Source: Homarus americanus (Eukaryota > Arthropoda > Malacostraca > Decapoda > Nephropidae). From it: a stretch of DNA of 64,000 nt. This document shows, piece after piece, positions 40,378 to 50,581 of the stretch (the stretch's first letter is position 1; every line of letters starts with the position of its first letter). Both the position numbers and the translations under genes were made by a program. The notes under the pieces are model-generated. The model was given only the letters and a program-made list of their open reading frames with translations, was not told the origin of the DNA and did not search any database. The DNA is taken from NCBI RefSeq assembly GCF_018991925.1, contig NW_024753828.1, forward strand, positions 5,732,339 to 5,796,338, given 5' to 3'.

Positions 40378-41500
40378 GTGGTCAGTACAGCACTACGGTA
40401 CCTCAGCTACCCTGAGAGATTAGAGAGCCTGAAATTGCCTAGCTTATACTACAGACGAGCTGATGAACGCTCGCCCCACAAGGGGTCACAGCTAAAGGTT
40501 GAAGAAGCTGCAAGCCGAGAAAACTGTGAGGTCTTCAAGACACGTGGTGCCTCAATCTGTCCACCCACCGCAAGCCGCGCCCACTCCTGTGTCTGTGCTG
40601 TCTCCACCAGGTCTATTGGACCTGAGGACACCACCCCCGGCTACCCGAACCCCACCGGCGTGTCGACACACATGCCATCACAATCACACTAAAAGGTATG
40701 TCCCTCAATATTGTCAATGCCTGTGTACCTCCCTCCACCCCTACTGTACCTGTCCCACCACACCATATCACCTCCACCCCCACTGTACTTCGCCACGCCT
40801 AATACAATGGCAACCCTGAGCCTGGCCACACTGTTTGTAAACTTTGTGGTTAACCAGACTCTCACACCCTCTCTCACTACACCCTCACTTGCCCTATGAC
40901 CTCCTCCTACAGGTCCCCAGCCGTTACCAACACCTCTTCCCTCCCTGACCAGATATCCCTCCTCCCAGTGACAGGCCTGACACTTGACATTATTAGGGAC
41001 CTGCCACACTTTGCCATAAACAGATAAATTGTACCGGGAATTTTCCCTCACACACTCACCATTCTGTCACTTTATGTAACTTGCTGATAAAACCCATGAC
41101 CCTTCAGGCTTTTACGCCCTTAATGCTTGAGTCATAAAGACAAGCACGAACTTAGCATGCTTCCCAGATGGGCGCTGTAAACGCTTCTGTGCTGCACCTT
41201 GCACAGGATGTAAGGGGGTGCCCAATAAACTAGCCAACTCGGGGGAAATCTAAACAAAAAAATCTGTGAGGGGTAACTTTTTCTGAGTGAGAGCTGTGAA
41301 CTCTTGGAACAATCTGACAGTGTTGTGACGACACTGAGTATGAGCTGTTTCAAGACCAGACTTGACAAGCACTGGAGCAGGTTCAGAACATAAATTCAGG
41401 GGCCAGAGCATGCCCAATACCTGTCAACAGTGTGTAACAGAGACGTGACCAATCGCCCAAGCGGCTAACGAGCCGATCAGTGGTGAAAAGGATGAAAAGC
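40378..41500 (+). pseudogene. LINE-E copy 3, split by a nested LINE insertion
   Basis: Two parts on the + strand, 40378-40531 (LRYLSYPERLESLKLPSLYYRR) and 41264-41500 (remnant of the NSWNNLPESVV tail and 3' UTR), form one decayed LINE-E sequence once the piece between is removed. The direct repeat CTGTGAGG at 40524-40531 and 41264-41271 marks the target-site duplication of the insert. Confidence 0.8.
40532..41263 (+). mobile_element. LINE-D-type element inserted into LINE-E copy 3
   Basis: 732 bases flanked by CTGTGAGG on both sides and ending in an A-rich tail (AAACAAAAAAAT). A terminal zinc knuckle is readable (CKLCG, then HTLSHYTLTCP after a stop). The 3' UTR (41095-41235) matches that of LINE-D copy 2. 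The insert is 5'-truncated and full of stops. Confidence 0.75.
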
Positions 41501-42067
41501 ATACAAGTAAGAACAAACAAAACAATTAAAAAGATCAGTTACTCATTTCTGACCAGAAATGAAGGTCAGATTCTATTGAAACAACACAAAATACACTAGG
41601 AAAGCTTATTTTTGTTAGTAGTTAAAATGGTAGAAAAAAATATTAGATAAAGCTAGTTTTACTGATTTCCCTGAGTTTCTGTTTTCAGTGTTCATTATGC
41701 AACTGATAATGGGCGCTTGCGTCATACAGTAGTGGCGTGCTGGGTAAGGTGGGCTGGTGTAATGGTCCACTCCAGATAATACTTTGTCCACATCAAGCAA
41801 CAACTAAAGTATTAAAAAAAAGTGTCGTGTTACTGTTTATTGTTGTATTGTTATCTGCTGGAGTTACTACAACCCCACTTAAAACAAAAAAATACGCTAG
41901 TGTTAACTTGGTTTCAGGGTGTAAGCAGTTGACTATGTATTTATTTGTTCCTGGTATCTATGTAAGTTTTCAACATGTCTCTGGCTAACATTGGTTGACT
42001 TACTGCTGTTTGTATACCTGTGCTAAGTATAGGACTGTATATACCAAAATATTATGATGTTTTGTTA

Positions 42068-42192
42068 TTTTTTTTACAAGTAGACAACCAACGAACCTCG
42101 TGATTTTTTTTCTTGGCAATCAATGTAATTTTAGGTTAGGTTAGATTAGGCTTTGCTCAACAAAAAATTCATGGCTGTCCACTTGTAAAAAA
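42068..42192. mobile_element. Short MITE with TTA flanks and TTAGG core
   Basis: 125 bases with ends TTTTTTACAAGTAGACAACC and GGCTGTCCACTTGTAAAAAA (18 of 20 match), flanked by TTA on each side as in PIF/Harbinger elements. The core holds TTAGGTTAGGTTAGATTAGG (42132-42151). Confidence 0.65.
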
Positions 42193-42899
42193 TTACCGAT
42201 GATTTTGCCTAATGTCTCTGTTAATAGACTAAATGACCAGAGCCATTTATTCCTACTAGTTTACATTAAGAAATAGTGGCTATTATTGACGACTGATTCG
42301 GCAACGCGTTATTTGTTTTGATGTTTATATTTTTACGATATTTTCAATAGTGAGTACTGATATGATAATCTTTTGGAGGGAAAGTGGTTCCTTTGCTAAA
42401 TAATTACTTTTTACTTTAATTCTCTTCACTACTGATCTGACATGAGTCCCTTGGGGTTGACCAATATATTTTTACAGTGTATTTTGGTGTGTTTTAAACG
42501 AATCTGACCTTCATTTTTTGGTGGAAATTGCTTGTTTTTGGCCCCCCCCCCCAAACAATAATGGGGGAGAGCCTGAGAAATGGGATTTTTGGGTGGGGGA
42601 GAAAACAAGTCATCTAACCAAGCAAAACCTAACCTAACCCCCTAGCCAGGGGCTCCCTCCCCGGACCCCTGGTTGGCCTAGCTTAAACTAAACTAAATGT
42701 TTCAATAGTTGAAAACCTTGGGGCACGCCATGTCCCAAAGTACAATACCTTAGTTAGAAGTGAAAGGACCAGGGATATGTAAGAATTGGATAGAATGATC
42801 GTCTTTCTTGTAAAACTCAGCAATAATCTTAAAATAATCGGAGGACCACAAATGACAACCAACCTCCACCACAGCCATTGTGAGACTGGTCAATGAAAT

Positions 42900-42990
42900 G
42901 TGATTGGTCGAAAAAATTTGCATGAGAATATCGAAACATCATTGGTCACGACTGGATGACGTCAGTCAATATTGCGCATGCGTGATACGC
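42900..42990. promoter_or_regulatory. Cluster of promoter-type sites: CCAAT boxes, CRE, NRF-1
   Basis: Within 85 bases lie two ATTGG (inverted CCAAT) boxes (42903, 42941), a perfect CRE TGACGTCA (42957-42964) and an NRF-1 consensus TGCGCATGCGT (42973-42983). This combination is typical of TATA-less promoters in animals. The nearest downstream gene is the MPV17-like gene, 2.7 kb away. No transcript start can be shown. Confidence 0.35.
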
Positions 42991-43286
42991 CGTTAACATC
43001 TCCTCACAGATGATGACTTGAAAACTATGTAAAATCAATTAAATTGTCGCTTTTATCCATTTCTGCCTGGTATATATATGGGGTTCAAAATGCTCAGAAA
43101 AGGGAGTTCTAAATGTTTCAGTAGTTTATATCTCTCGGGCTCACTATCTCCGAAAGTAAAATAATACCGGTAACTGGGCACACCACTTTGTCTTTCTTGG
43201 CGGTGATGAGATGGTACACGGCCAATCATTTCTGATTTACTCCAGTCGCCAGTGTATGTTTATGAGCCATATTGTCCGGGTGGCTG

Positions 43287-44090
43287 CTCTCACGTCCAAA
43301 AAAAAAACATAAAATTATACCATGTCATCGTAAGTTCTTTCTGTTTAATATGCTGGGGCCTCACAGCTAGGAAGTTAGTTAAGGTTATTTAAGTTTCTTT
43401 GGTTAGGTTGGTGAGCTCTTCTAATAACACTTTTGCCACTTGTTTTCTTATCAACTGAGGTTAGGTTTAATTTAGAAATAACCACTTTTTAGCACATTTG
43501 CCAAAACTACAACTGTCCACAAACACAGTGAAATTGAAGCATTTTTAAATTTGTTTTCTATGAAAAATTGGCGGCAGGTCAGTTGTTAATAATTACCGAA
43601 ATAATTGTAATTTATAAGGAAACTGGTACTGTACCACCAGAAGCAATTATTTGATTTCGTTCATTTTTTTTCCACATGAGCTTACTATTATAGTATGTAT
43701 TTTAAAAGAGGCAACACCTTTTTTTAATTATAGATATTTTCTATTTTTTCTCTGTGATCATAAATCACCTGCAGTGGGCAGGGCATGAAGGACGAGGAAA
43801 ATTGTGAGAACTAATCACAGGACACCAAAATGACGTCTATGTGCTTTGTACGTGAAGAAATTAATTATTTACCGGAAATACTTCTTTGAAAAATATGCCG
43901 AGTCAGTGTGTGTTGTCATCTGCTTGTTCGTGTACAGCTGATTCGCTCATTTGAAGCGTACTCTCACATCCACAAAAAACATAAAATTACACAATGATGG
44001 TGGGAGGGTCTGGGGGCTAGGAAGTTAGGTAAGGTTAGGTAGGTTTATTTGGCTGGTTAGGTCAGGTTCTAGTAAATGTTGCCTCTTTCA
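43287..44090 (+). repeat. Pair of diverged direct repeats with TTAGG runs
   Basis: 43287-43440 and 43961-44090 share CTCTCAC-TCCA-AAAAACATAAAATTA-AC, then AGCTAGGAAGTTAG-TAAGG and a TTAGGT-rich stretch, in the same order and orientation. Between them is AT-rich sequence with nothing recognisable. A related stretch (GGTTCTAGTAAC-GT-GCCTCTTT) also occurs near 57130. Confidence 0.5.
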
Positions 44091-44111
44091 GTTACTTCTT
44101 ATACTTTTACT

Positions 44112-44535
44112 TTTTTCCTCTTCTCCACTGATCTGCTTGTTAGCCGCTTGGTAGGTTGGTCACGTCTCTGTTACACACTGTAGCCAAGTACTGTACTGGA
44201 CGTGCACTGACTCCTGAATGTACTTGAACCTGCTCCAGTGTTGGTCAAGTCTGGTCTTGAAAGAGCTCACACTCGGTGCCGTCACAACACTCTCTGGCAG
44301 ATTGTTCCAAGAGTTCACAACTCTCACTCCAAAAAAGTTTACCCTCATAGTTTTCTGAACTTGTGGCTTCTTCAACCTTGAGCTGCGACTCCTTGTGGGG
44401 CGGGCGTCCACCAGCTCCAGGTATATACACTCTTTGAGTAATGTCCTCTGAAATGTTTGTAAATCACCCCTTGCCTGTCTACAGTATAAGCTAGGCTGTT
44501 GCAGGTGTTCTAATCTCTCTTGGTAACTGAGGTGG
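44112..44535 (-). pseudogene. LINE-E copy 4, 3' end
   Basis: Reverse-strand frame 44411-44160 matches the LINE-E C-terminus (MDARPTRSRSSRLKKPQV, VRVVNSWNNLPESVV). It is more diverged than copies 1 and 2, with an indel before 44430 and truncation near 44535. One 59-base 3' UTR unit. Confidence 0.85.
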
Positions 44536-44870
44536 TCTTTTCTTATGTTCTCTCCTCATACAGGTACAGTACACCATATACTGTATTTACAATACTGTAC
44601 ATATCTTAACTTGTTTATGTGTACATTATTGGTTGATCTCCAATGCCTCTTATATCCGAGCAATTCATACTTAATTGAAAACTGCCAGAATTTCAGAAAC
44701 CCAAATTAAGTATAGTACTACAGTATAGTCCAGTAGTGTTCCTGTACTTGTGAATCTACATCAAGATCTTGTGACTGGAGTGGCTTCTATAGACACGGCA
44801 CCTAGGCTCTAGACTCAGGCTAGGATAGTTTGGAACCCAACTTAATATATCCGGTAATATTTTTGTGGAA

Positions 44871-44992
<122 letters not shown>

Positions 44993-45280
44993 CGCAAAAA
45001 AACACGGGATTAGAGTATGTGTATAGTATTGAATTTTCACCCGCAGTTCTAGATTTTATGGATTGGTTCCGTACTATTGGGTAAAATATATGTTATTAAA
45101 GCATTTCATGTCCACAAGGGCACTCCAGTTTTTTATATTGCCAATAAAGAAATAAACACAGTAGGAATTACAGTATAGGCATGCTAGTATTTGTTTGCCC
45201 TGAATATTTAAATGATAAGTCTTTCTGTAGTTGGGGATTACTATTTTACACATCTTCCCCCCCAAACTGATTGCAGTTCA

Positions 45281-45373
45281 TATGGGCCCCAATCCTAACA
45301 GCACCCAGCCTTACCTAACCTAACTATTAGGACTGAGGCTCATTAGGAATGGATGGACCTTGGGGCCCATCTG
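45281..45373. repeat. Small inverted repeat with CCTAACC core
   Basis: ATGGGCCCCAA and TTGGGGCCCAT (11 of 11) enclose about 70 bases with TTACCTAACCTAAC in the middle. Too short to classify. Confidence 0.5.
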
Positions 45374-45704
45374 GACTGTGGCACAGTTGACCAATCACTC
45401 CTGAACTTTGTGCCTGTGTGCTGTACAGTATTTGGCTTCTGTAGTGTTCTTGTCTCATCTTGTTAATATTTTCCAGGGAAAAGTGAGACTTTCACAATTC
45501 TTCCATGGACTGTGAAAGAAAAGATGTTCCGTAGAACATTAAAGACTGCATATGATTTCATTGCTTATAATCACTCAATGTGAATTTTCAAAATCTTTAT
45601 AAAAATTCTTCCTTATTTTTCTTGCTTTCCTTTGTAAATATATTAACTTCATCAACAAAGGGGTTCTTGTAATTGAGGAAGTGTTCTCATAGAGATTTGA
45701 TACA

Positions 45705-45965
45705 ATGGCAAAACTATTAAAGGTCATCAGAAAAGTAGGAGAGCAATACCCTGTATTGCGTGGGATGGTGACCTACTCTGTGTTGTGGCCAACATCCAAC
45801 GTGGTGCAGCAATCCCTTGATAAAACTCGAGATAGGTACGACCCAATAGAATCTCTAAGATATCTCATTTTTGGGACATTTGGCACAGCCCCAACAGTGT
45901 ATGTGTGGGTGAAGCTGGCCAGTAAGATCATCAGAGGCAACACTCTCAGGCATGCTGTCATGAAG
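45705..45965 (+). CDS. MPV17L: MPV17-like coding exon 1
   Basis: Residues 1-87, from the ATG to AVMK, with donor GTGAGC. Contains the first two membrane segments. There may be a non-coding 5' exon upstream; nothing upstream in this exon's frame is open beyond the TAG at 45690. Confidence 0.9.
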
Positions 45966-48900
45966 GTGAGCATTTTTACCATAGTATAAACATCCAATGA
46001 AAGAATGATGTATGAATCACATTACAATACCTCAATAACTAAGAATGCAGAAAGTTTGAATAGAATGTTATGCTGTAATTATTTGTTTACTCACATTGCT
46101 AATTGTTTGTGAGAAATGAGTCCTCAATAGAATACTCCAAGTGGTTTATAGAAAACAAAAGTACAGTGCTGTACTGAATAGTAAAACCTCTGAATACCAA
46201 ACTAATGCATGTAAAACCTGTCCACTATTATAGACTTCTTTCATCATCCCTGCAATGTGATAAAAATGTTTTCCTGGACTACCAAAAGTACTACATAATG
46301 AATTGGAAATTCACTTAGAATGTTAGTTTTGAGTCCTGTTTATTGTAAAATTGCATAGTTATTGAATGGAACAAGTACTGTACAGGTATTACACTTTGAA
46401 TGAAAACCCAACAGTACAGTATTTAGCAGGGGTGGATCAAATACAATTGTATTTGTATTTTAATTGTATTTAAATACATTTTCAATGTATTTGTAATTGT
46501 ATTTTGGCATCCAGAAGAAAAAGTATTTTGTATTTGTATTTTGACACTTATTAGTGTTACAGGCAGTAGGCTAGTTTAAGGCTGTGGGGTACGGAATGTT
46601 TGGGTTCACACTCAGGATGGGATGGAGAAAGGAAACTCACAATGTGCTCTCTGTATACATATTGTATTGGATGTACAATACAGCTTGGTGTTGGGAAGGC
46701 AGCATGGTTACAAGCGTTGAGTAGAGAGAGCTGGTTGGTGAGGGTGCTCAGAGGAGGACAGCTTGTGGGTCGCCATGCTCGCCGGCGGGAGCGAGGGCCG
46801 CCAGGCAGCAGCGGAGGAGGTGGTGTTGCTTGCTGCGGCTGTAGCTAGAAAAGGAAGAGAGAGGTAGGTTACCTCGAGGTCAGGTCTTATATAGCGGAGG
46901 TAGGCGTGGCTTAATAGTTGACCTCCGTCATGTAAGGCGGCGCTGGTTGACCTAGACCACGAGGCATACACTGGGGAATTCGCGGGGTCGGCTACTCAGC
47001 GACAAACAGCGTTTGTTGGGGATAAATCCACTACAAGGCTACTGCCTTTTGCCTCTTCCATAAACAAAGGAAAATTTGATATTTTGCATTGCTACTTACA
47101 GACAATTTGTGAGGACGAAAACACTTGAATTTTTTTTATTTTGTAATTTTGTAATTTTGTTTATTTTTATTACTGCTATTGTTTTCTGCAAGCAGTAACG
47201 CTGAACATTCTGGTAATTTTTACACTCCTGAGCGAGCTAAGTTGAGCCCAGAAATCTTCCGGGCATTAATGATGATAAAATGTAATTCTGATATGTAGGT
47301 ATTGGGTTTGTATTTTTGAACTTGGAAATAAAAGTATTTGTATTTGTATTTTTACATCTTAATTTCAGAAGTATTTGTATTTTTGAATTAAGGAATAAAA
47401 GTATTTGTACAGTACATGTATTTGTATTTGTATTTTTGCATCATAATGTCACAAGTATTTGTATTTGACCGCTAAAAATCAGTATTTGATCCAACCCTGG
47501 TATTTAGTTTCCTTCCCGCTCTTACCAACACAATGCCACCATGTGCTTGACACAGGACTGATATTATGCACAGTATTATTTTAGATGGACTGATCTCTTA
47601 ATCTTCCTACACTACTAATATATACAGGGAAAAAATACTATACAGTATTATATTGAGAGTACAGTAGTTGGTATTCAGAGAATTTGTTTTAGTTAAAATT
47701 TATTGAGCAATTGGTGTAATCAGAGTGCATCAGAAAAAGACAAGTTACAAAGAATTGTATGTGTGTATGAAAGTAGGATACTGTAAATGATACTGATGGT
47801 GTTACAATATTGAAGGAGGCCAGAAATAAGTACTGTATGACATTATTTGGGAGTATTTATACATGAATTAAGTACAGTACAGATAAGTGGAGCTGTACTG
47901 TACCAACATACGGTAAAGTAGTGTGAGAGATATGATAGTTGGTAATAGAATCCCTGTTCAGTACAGACCATTGTAAGTCCAGTTGCTTGAATGATTAATG
48001 TTTAAGGCTTTTCTCAGGATATAGCTTTGTTGTGGATTGTGATTGTGAAATCTTGTACAGTATAGTACTTGTTATGTTCATTATAAAATAGAAAACTAGT
48101 TACCTGTATAATTTATCATGGCAGAGTTAGTGTGGTCTATCATACTCAAATACATTTTTATCATACTTTATTAACTTTTAGGAATTTCCTGTCACTTTTA
48201 CATTTTCTGATTGTGAAGATAAATGGAGAGATGGTAAATGTGTTGTTGTGAAGTAATTACTGTACAGTATTTCATTGTTTTAGGCTGGCTTGGAGCAGAT
48301 TCTCTTTGCACCTGCGGCTCAAACACAGTTCTACCTGGGCATCACCTTGCTGGAGGGGCTCCCATGGGCTGAATGTGTACAGGAATGGAGGGAAAAACTC
48401 ATACCAACCTGGAAGGTATTTTTATCTTGCCTACTTTCACCACAGTTTGAATTATTATACCATGTTCAAGGGTGGATCCAGGGGGGGGGGGGGGGGGTGG
48501 TGTCTGGACGCCCCCTCTTTTCACCAGAAAATGTCAATACAGTACTTTTTATTTAATATAGTATTGTACTCAGGCATTTTTGTATAGTAAAAAGTATTTA
48601 CTATTGACTTCAGAATATTTCCTAATATCAAGTGCACATGGTTTCAAAATGGCCTCAAAGTGCCCATGATATTGGCCAGGTTAAAAAAAATCGGGGGCGG
48701 CTTAGAGTTCCCTCCCTCCCCCACACAAAAAAAAAGGGTGGACCCGACCCCTCCACCCACCCCCATTATTTTTATTATTTTTTTTTTTATCCTCTTCGCC
48801 ACTGATCGGCTTGTTAGCCACTTGGGCGATTGGTCACGTCTCTTTTCATTTATATTCTTCACCAAAAGATCGGCTCGCTAGCCGCCCGGGTGATCAGTCA

Positions 48901-50568
48901 CGTCTCTGTCACGCACTGTTGGCAAATACTGGGCATGCACCAGCTCCTGAATGTACCTGAATCTGCCGACGGTGCTATATTCCATACAGGTGGAGCAGTC
49001 TGATGTGTTAAGGGGTAGTGTAAGAAGGAATGACCGAGGTAAGGTGGTCACAGATTGTTATGCAATAAGTATGTGGATGACACGCCATTAATGTAAGACG
49101 TCTGGTGCTTATCTGGGTAACCAACATTTTTGTTGTTCTTCTTAGGAAGACCAATTCATTTGTATGTTTTTTACCAGTATGCTTTATAAGGAATAAATTA
49201 ATTAAGACATGTTATGGTTTCACCCTTCTTTCCCCTTATCGATCTGGTTAATGGAAAATCTAACCCAATGCCTAGTCCACTCTGCATGCTACCTAACGAG
49301 CTACATGCTGTCCAGAGGGGGTCTGGTGGCAGCGACCCTTAGAAATTAAGATTAGAGTTGAGTATTCCCCCTTAGCATTAGTGACCCCCAGTCTGACATT
49401 GAACTGTAAGCTGGTGGAGAACAAATGCAGTACAGTTACCAGATGCAGTATATATTATCAGAAAGACTGAGAGACAAACAGGTAAGATAGACTGAATCCA
49501 ATACTGAACCTCTTCTGGATGTTGTTTGCACAGGTAGGTCAGCTGTCTGTTCCTTTTATTCTAGGCCAAGGCATAGAAGAAAGCTGTTAAATTTGCAGTT
49601 AAATGAGTACAGTATAGTGTATTTTATGACTGTCTATGTAAACTGACCTTTCCAAATTAGAATGATATCACTCAGCTAAGTGGAAAATGATTCAGAAATT
49701 GTCAGTGTATTTTTCTAGATATGTTTCAGGAACTGGAAATTTTGGTGTTAAAAAAATCCACATTTATTAAAGTACATACTGTACAGCACTCAAAGATTTT
49801 CCATTGCTTTATTGTAAATATTGTTTGTATACTGTCTGGATACTGTATTATTTTATACTGTATAGTACAGTACATGATTTATTTTTATTTCTTTGAGACA
49901 GCCTCAAGAAAACTCTAGGATTGTTTAGCTTAGTATATTTGAAGTATATTGTCCTGTAAGAGTTAGGCGTTAATATGGAGAAATTGTTTGATTAATTTTT
50001 ATGAAATGTGTAGGGTTGAAAATCTTTGGTATTTAAAGTACTGTATGCATGTGAGAGGAAATTTAGCTTTTGAATCATCTGTGAACTGTTGGCATACGTA
50101 TTTTATTATAAATACTGTACAGTACTACAGTGTATTAAGATATGGGATGAAAACCATTCTTGCCAAGAGAATGTGTATGAAGGTATTAATGGTTGGACCC
50201 ACATTTAGACAATGGGCAATTGTTTTAACACTTTGTTATTATGGCAGACTCAATCTTAGTGAACCACAGTCATTGACTCTTCTGGTTGTTCTCTCACTCA
50301 GGTTGGGGTATGCTTCTGGCCAGTGGTACAGACAATCAACTTTGCATATGTGGCAGAGAAGAATCGTGTTGTTGTTGTCTCTATGGCATCTTTCCTGTGG
50401 ACAATTTTCCTCTCATACATGCATCATCTGGATCAAGAATCTCTTCCTGTATTTTTACGGAAGAACACTAACGTCAGTAATGTTAAACAAAATCCTGTAG
50501 GTGATTCTGCACCTGCCAGTAGTTCTCACAGGAAGTGGGATGGGGATGATACTAAAGATATTTTGTGA
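45705..50568 (+). CDS. MPV17L: MPV17-like membrane protein (PMP22/Mpv17 family), complete, 3 coding exons
   Basis: Coding exons are 45705-45965, 48284-48415 and 50302-50568. All junctions are GT-AG in phase 0 and give 219 residues. The PMP22/Mpv17 family signature is clear in exon 3: W-P-x-x-Q-x-x-N-F in CFWPVVQTINF. Exon 1 holds VLRGMVTYSVLWPTSNVVQQSL and the FGTFGTAPTVYVWV membrane segment; exon 2 holds the PAAQTQFYLGITLLEG segment. Four membrane segments are expected in the family, in the inner mitochondrial or peroxisomal membrane, with a proposed channel or ROS-related role. An in-frame TAG at 45690-45692 precedes the start, whose context (ACAATGG) is good. The hydrophilic C-terminal tail (about 35 residues, Ser/Asp-rich) is not part of the family core. 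MPV17L is the best match by pattern, but MPV17 or PXMP2 cannot be fully excluded. Confidence 0.9.
46427..47499. mobile_element. hAT-type non-autonomous element interrupted by a solo LTR
   Basis: Ends are CAGGGGTGGATCAAATAC and GTATTTGATCCAACCCTG, flanked by the perfect 8-base duplication GTATTTAG (46419-46426 and 47500-47507). The interior is rich in GTATTTGTATTT. A 453-base solo LTR sits inside at 46583-47035; without it the element is about 616 bases. No transposase reading frame. It lies in intron 1 of the MPV17-like gene. Confidence 0.9.
46583..47035 (+). mobile_element. Solo LTR (copy 3), nested in a hAT element
   Basis: Starts TGTGGGG and ends CCACTACA with AGGC on both sides (possibly AAGGC), a 4-5 base duplication as LTR elements make. 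It contains GGTCTTATATAGCGG, a likely TATA-type promoter, about 150 bases from the end. It matches the LTR at 28726-29242 along its whole length. Confidence 0.82.
48284..48415 (+). CDS. MPV17L: MPV17-like coding exon 2
   Basis: Residues 88-131. Acceptor is TTGTTTTAG, donor GTATTT. Encodes the conserved block AGLEQILFAPAAQTQFYLG, with the Asp/Glu-Gln and Pro pair typical of the family, and ends at the WREKLIPTWK helix that leads into the signature in exon 3. Confidence 0.92.
48416..50301 (+). other. MPV17-like intron 2
   Basis: Contains a 17-base G-run (48481-48497), a CCCTCC-rich patch and the LINE-E 3' UTR copy. No further exon seen. Confidence 0.85.
48788..48970 (-). repeat. LINE-E copy 5, 3' UTR only
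   Basis: Matches the 3' 180 bases of LINE-E copy 1, including the doubled 59-base unit, and ends near the end of the ORF. It lies in intron 2 of the MPV17-like gene. Confidence 0.85.
50302..50568 (+). CDS. MPV17L: MPV17-like coding exon 3, family signature and stop
   Basis: Residues 132-219 plus TGA. Acceptor is CTCTCACTCAG. The family signature CFWPVVQTINF and the last membrane segment (VVVVSMASFLWTIFLSYM) are here, followed by a polar tail of about 35 residues. An AATAAA at 50576-50581 lies only 8 bases after the stop and may not be the one used. Confidence 0.92.
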   Translation, partial: VGVCFWPVVQTINFAYVAEKNRVVVVSMASFLWTIFLSYMHHLDQESLPVFLRKNTNVSNVKQNPVGDSAPASSSHRKWDGDDTKDIL

Positions 50569-50581
50569 CAGTGGAAATAAA

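Larger units (their letters stand above)
41501..43286. other. Intergenic with repeats
   Basis: Holds the short MITE at 42068, G/C-rich runs near 42540-42690 and the promoter-type cluster at 42900. No coding exons were recognised. Confidence 0.45.
45966..48283 (+). other. MPV17-like intron 1
   Basis: Carries the hAT element with nested LTR; the rest is AT-rich with many TACTGTACAGTA words. Confidence 0.85.

Noticed and set aside
40449..41051. Pro- and Cys-rich overlapping frames on both strands
   Set aside because: They lie inside the nested LINE-D insert; the Cys/His pattern is its terminal zinc knuckle, not a host gene.
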